Assembly: GCA_022013395.1 (NCBI GenBank)
Contig: JAKLQL010000513.1
Location: 1 to 5,927, forward strand
Origin: Acetobacterium sp.
GTDB lineage: Bacteria > Bacillota > Clostridia > Eubacteriales > Eubacteriaceae
Direction of reading: 5' to 3'
Length of the DNA stretch: 5,927 nucleotides
The notes under the pieces were generated by a model. It was given only the letters and a program-made list of their open reading frames with translations, was not told the origin of the DNA and did no database searches. Every line of letters begins with the position of its first letter. The stretch's first letter is position 1. The position numbers and the translations under genes are program-made. Positions 5,912 through 5,927 of the stretch are shown here, piece by piece.

Positions 5912-5927
5912 AATTTACTTGATAAGC

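Noticed and set aside
5877..5927. Possible C-terminal tail of an upstream minus-strand gene (16 codons, AYQVNFDSIRSHRYMV, then TAA)
   Set aside because: Sixteen open codons are expected by chance often enough, and nothing in them is recognisable. The terminator just downstream makes it plausible, but it cannot be supported without sequence to the right.
5892..5927. Plus-strand ATG open to the window edge, as a divergent gene
   Set aside because: Only 12 codons, with no Shine-Dalgarno sequence upstream and no recognisable content.
1..5927. CRISPR array, tRNA/rRNA genes, insertion sequence or integrase signatures
   Set aside because: No regularly spaced repeats, no cloverleaf-like or rRNA-like stretches, and no transposase or terminal repeats were seen; the genes form one coherent operon plus an exporter gene.

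Overview
The window looks like chromosome from a Bacillota (Firmicutes) bacterium. The pointers are purine-rich Shine-Dalgarno sequences 6-8 nt before nearly every start, tight head-to-tail gene packing, and homologues of the staphylococcal carotenoid enzymes CrtQ and CrtO. The iron-sulfur extension on one enzyme and the general look of the proteins suggest an anaerobic clostridial lineage (Acetobacterium/Eubacterium-like). That placement is an impression; no marker gene here proves it.

Every gene I can support lies on the minus strand, so the biology reads from right to left. The right end (about 5680-5927) is non-coding as far as I can tell. It holds a good sigma-A-like promoter (5883-5911), an intrinsic-terminator-like hairpin with a U-tract (5797-5854), and a 15-bp palindrome (5754-5768). 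Four tightly packed genes follow. The first is a phytoene-desaturase-family FAD oxidoreductase with an unusual C-terminal Fe-S domain (3805-5679). The second is another desaturase-family FAD oxidoreductase (2089-3789). The third is a CrtQ-type membrane glycosyltransferase (935-2092) that overlaps its predecessor by 4 bp. The fourth is a CrtO-type acyltransferase (437-919). After a 135-bp gap with candidate promoters and a 9-9-9 inverted repeat, the N-terminal part of an ABC exporter ATPase (1-301) runs off the left edge.

Read together, the four-gene operon looks like a pathway that oxidises a long polyene or isoprenoid (the two FAD enzymes), attaches a sugar (CrtQ) and acylates that sugar (CrtO), as in staphyloxanthin biosynthesis. 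No CrtM-type synthase is in the window, so the C30 (or other) precursor must come from elsewhere, or the substrate is different.

The most unusual item is the first enzyme's C-terminal domain. It matches the Fe-S domain of dihydropyrimidine dehydrogenase/GltD, but sits at the opposite end of the FAD module. It keeps the apparent ligands of one [4Fe-4S] cluster and has lost those of the other. This suggests a carotenoid-type desaturase or oxidase that passes electrons through a built-in Fe-S relay instead of to oxygen or quinone.
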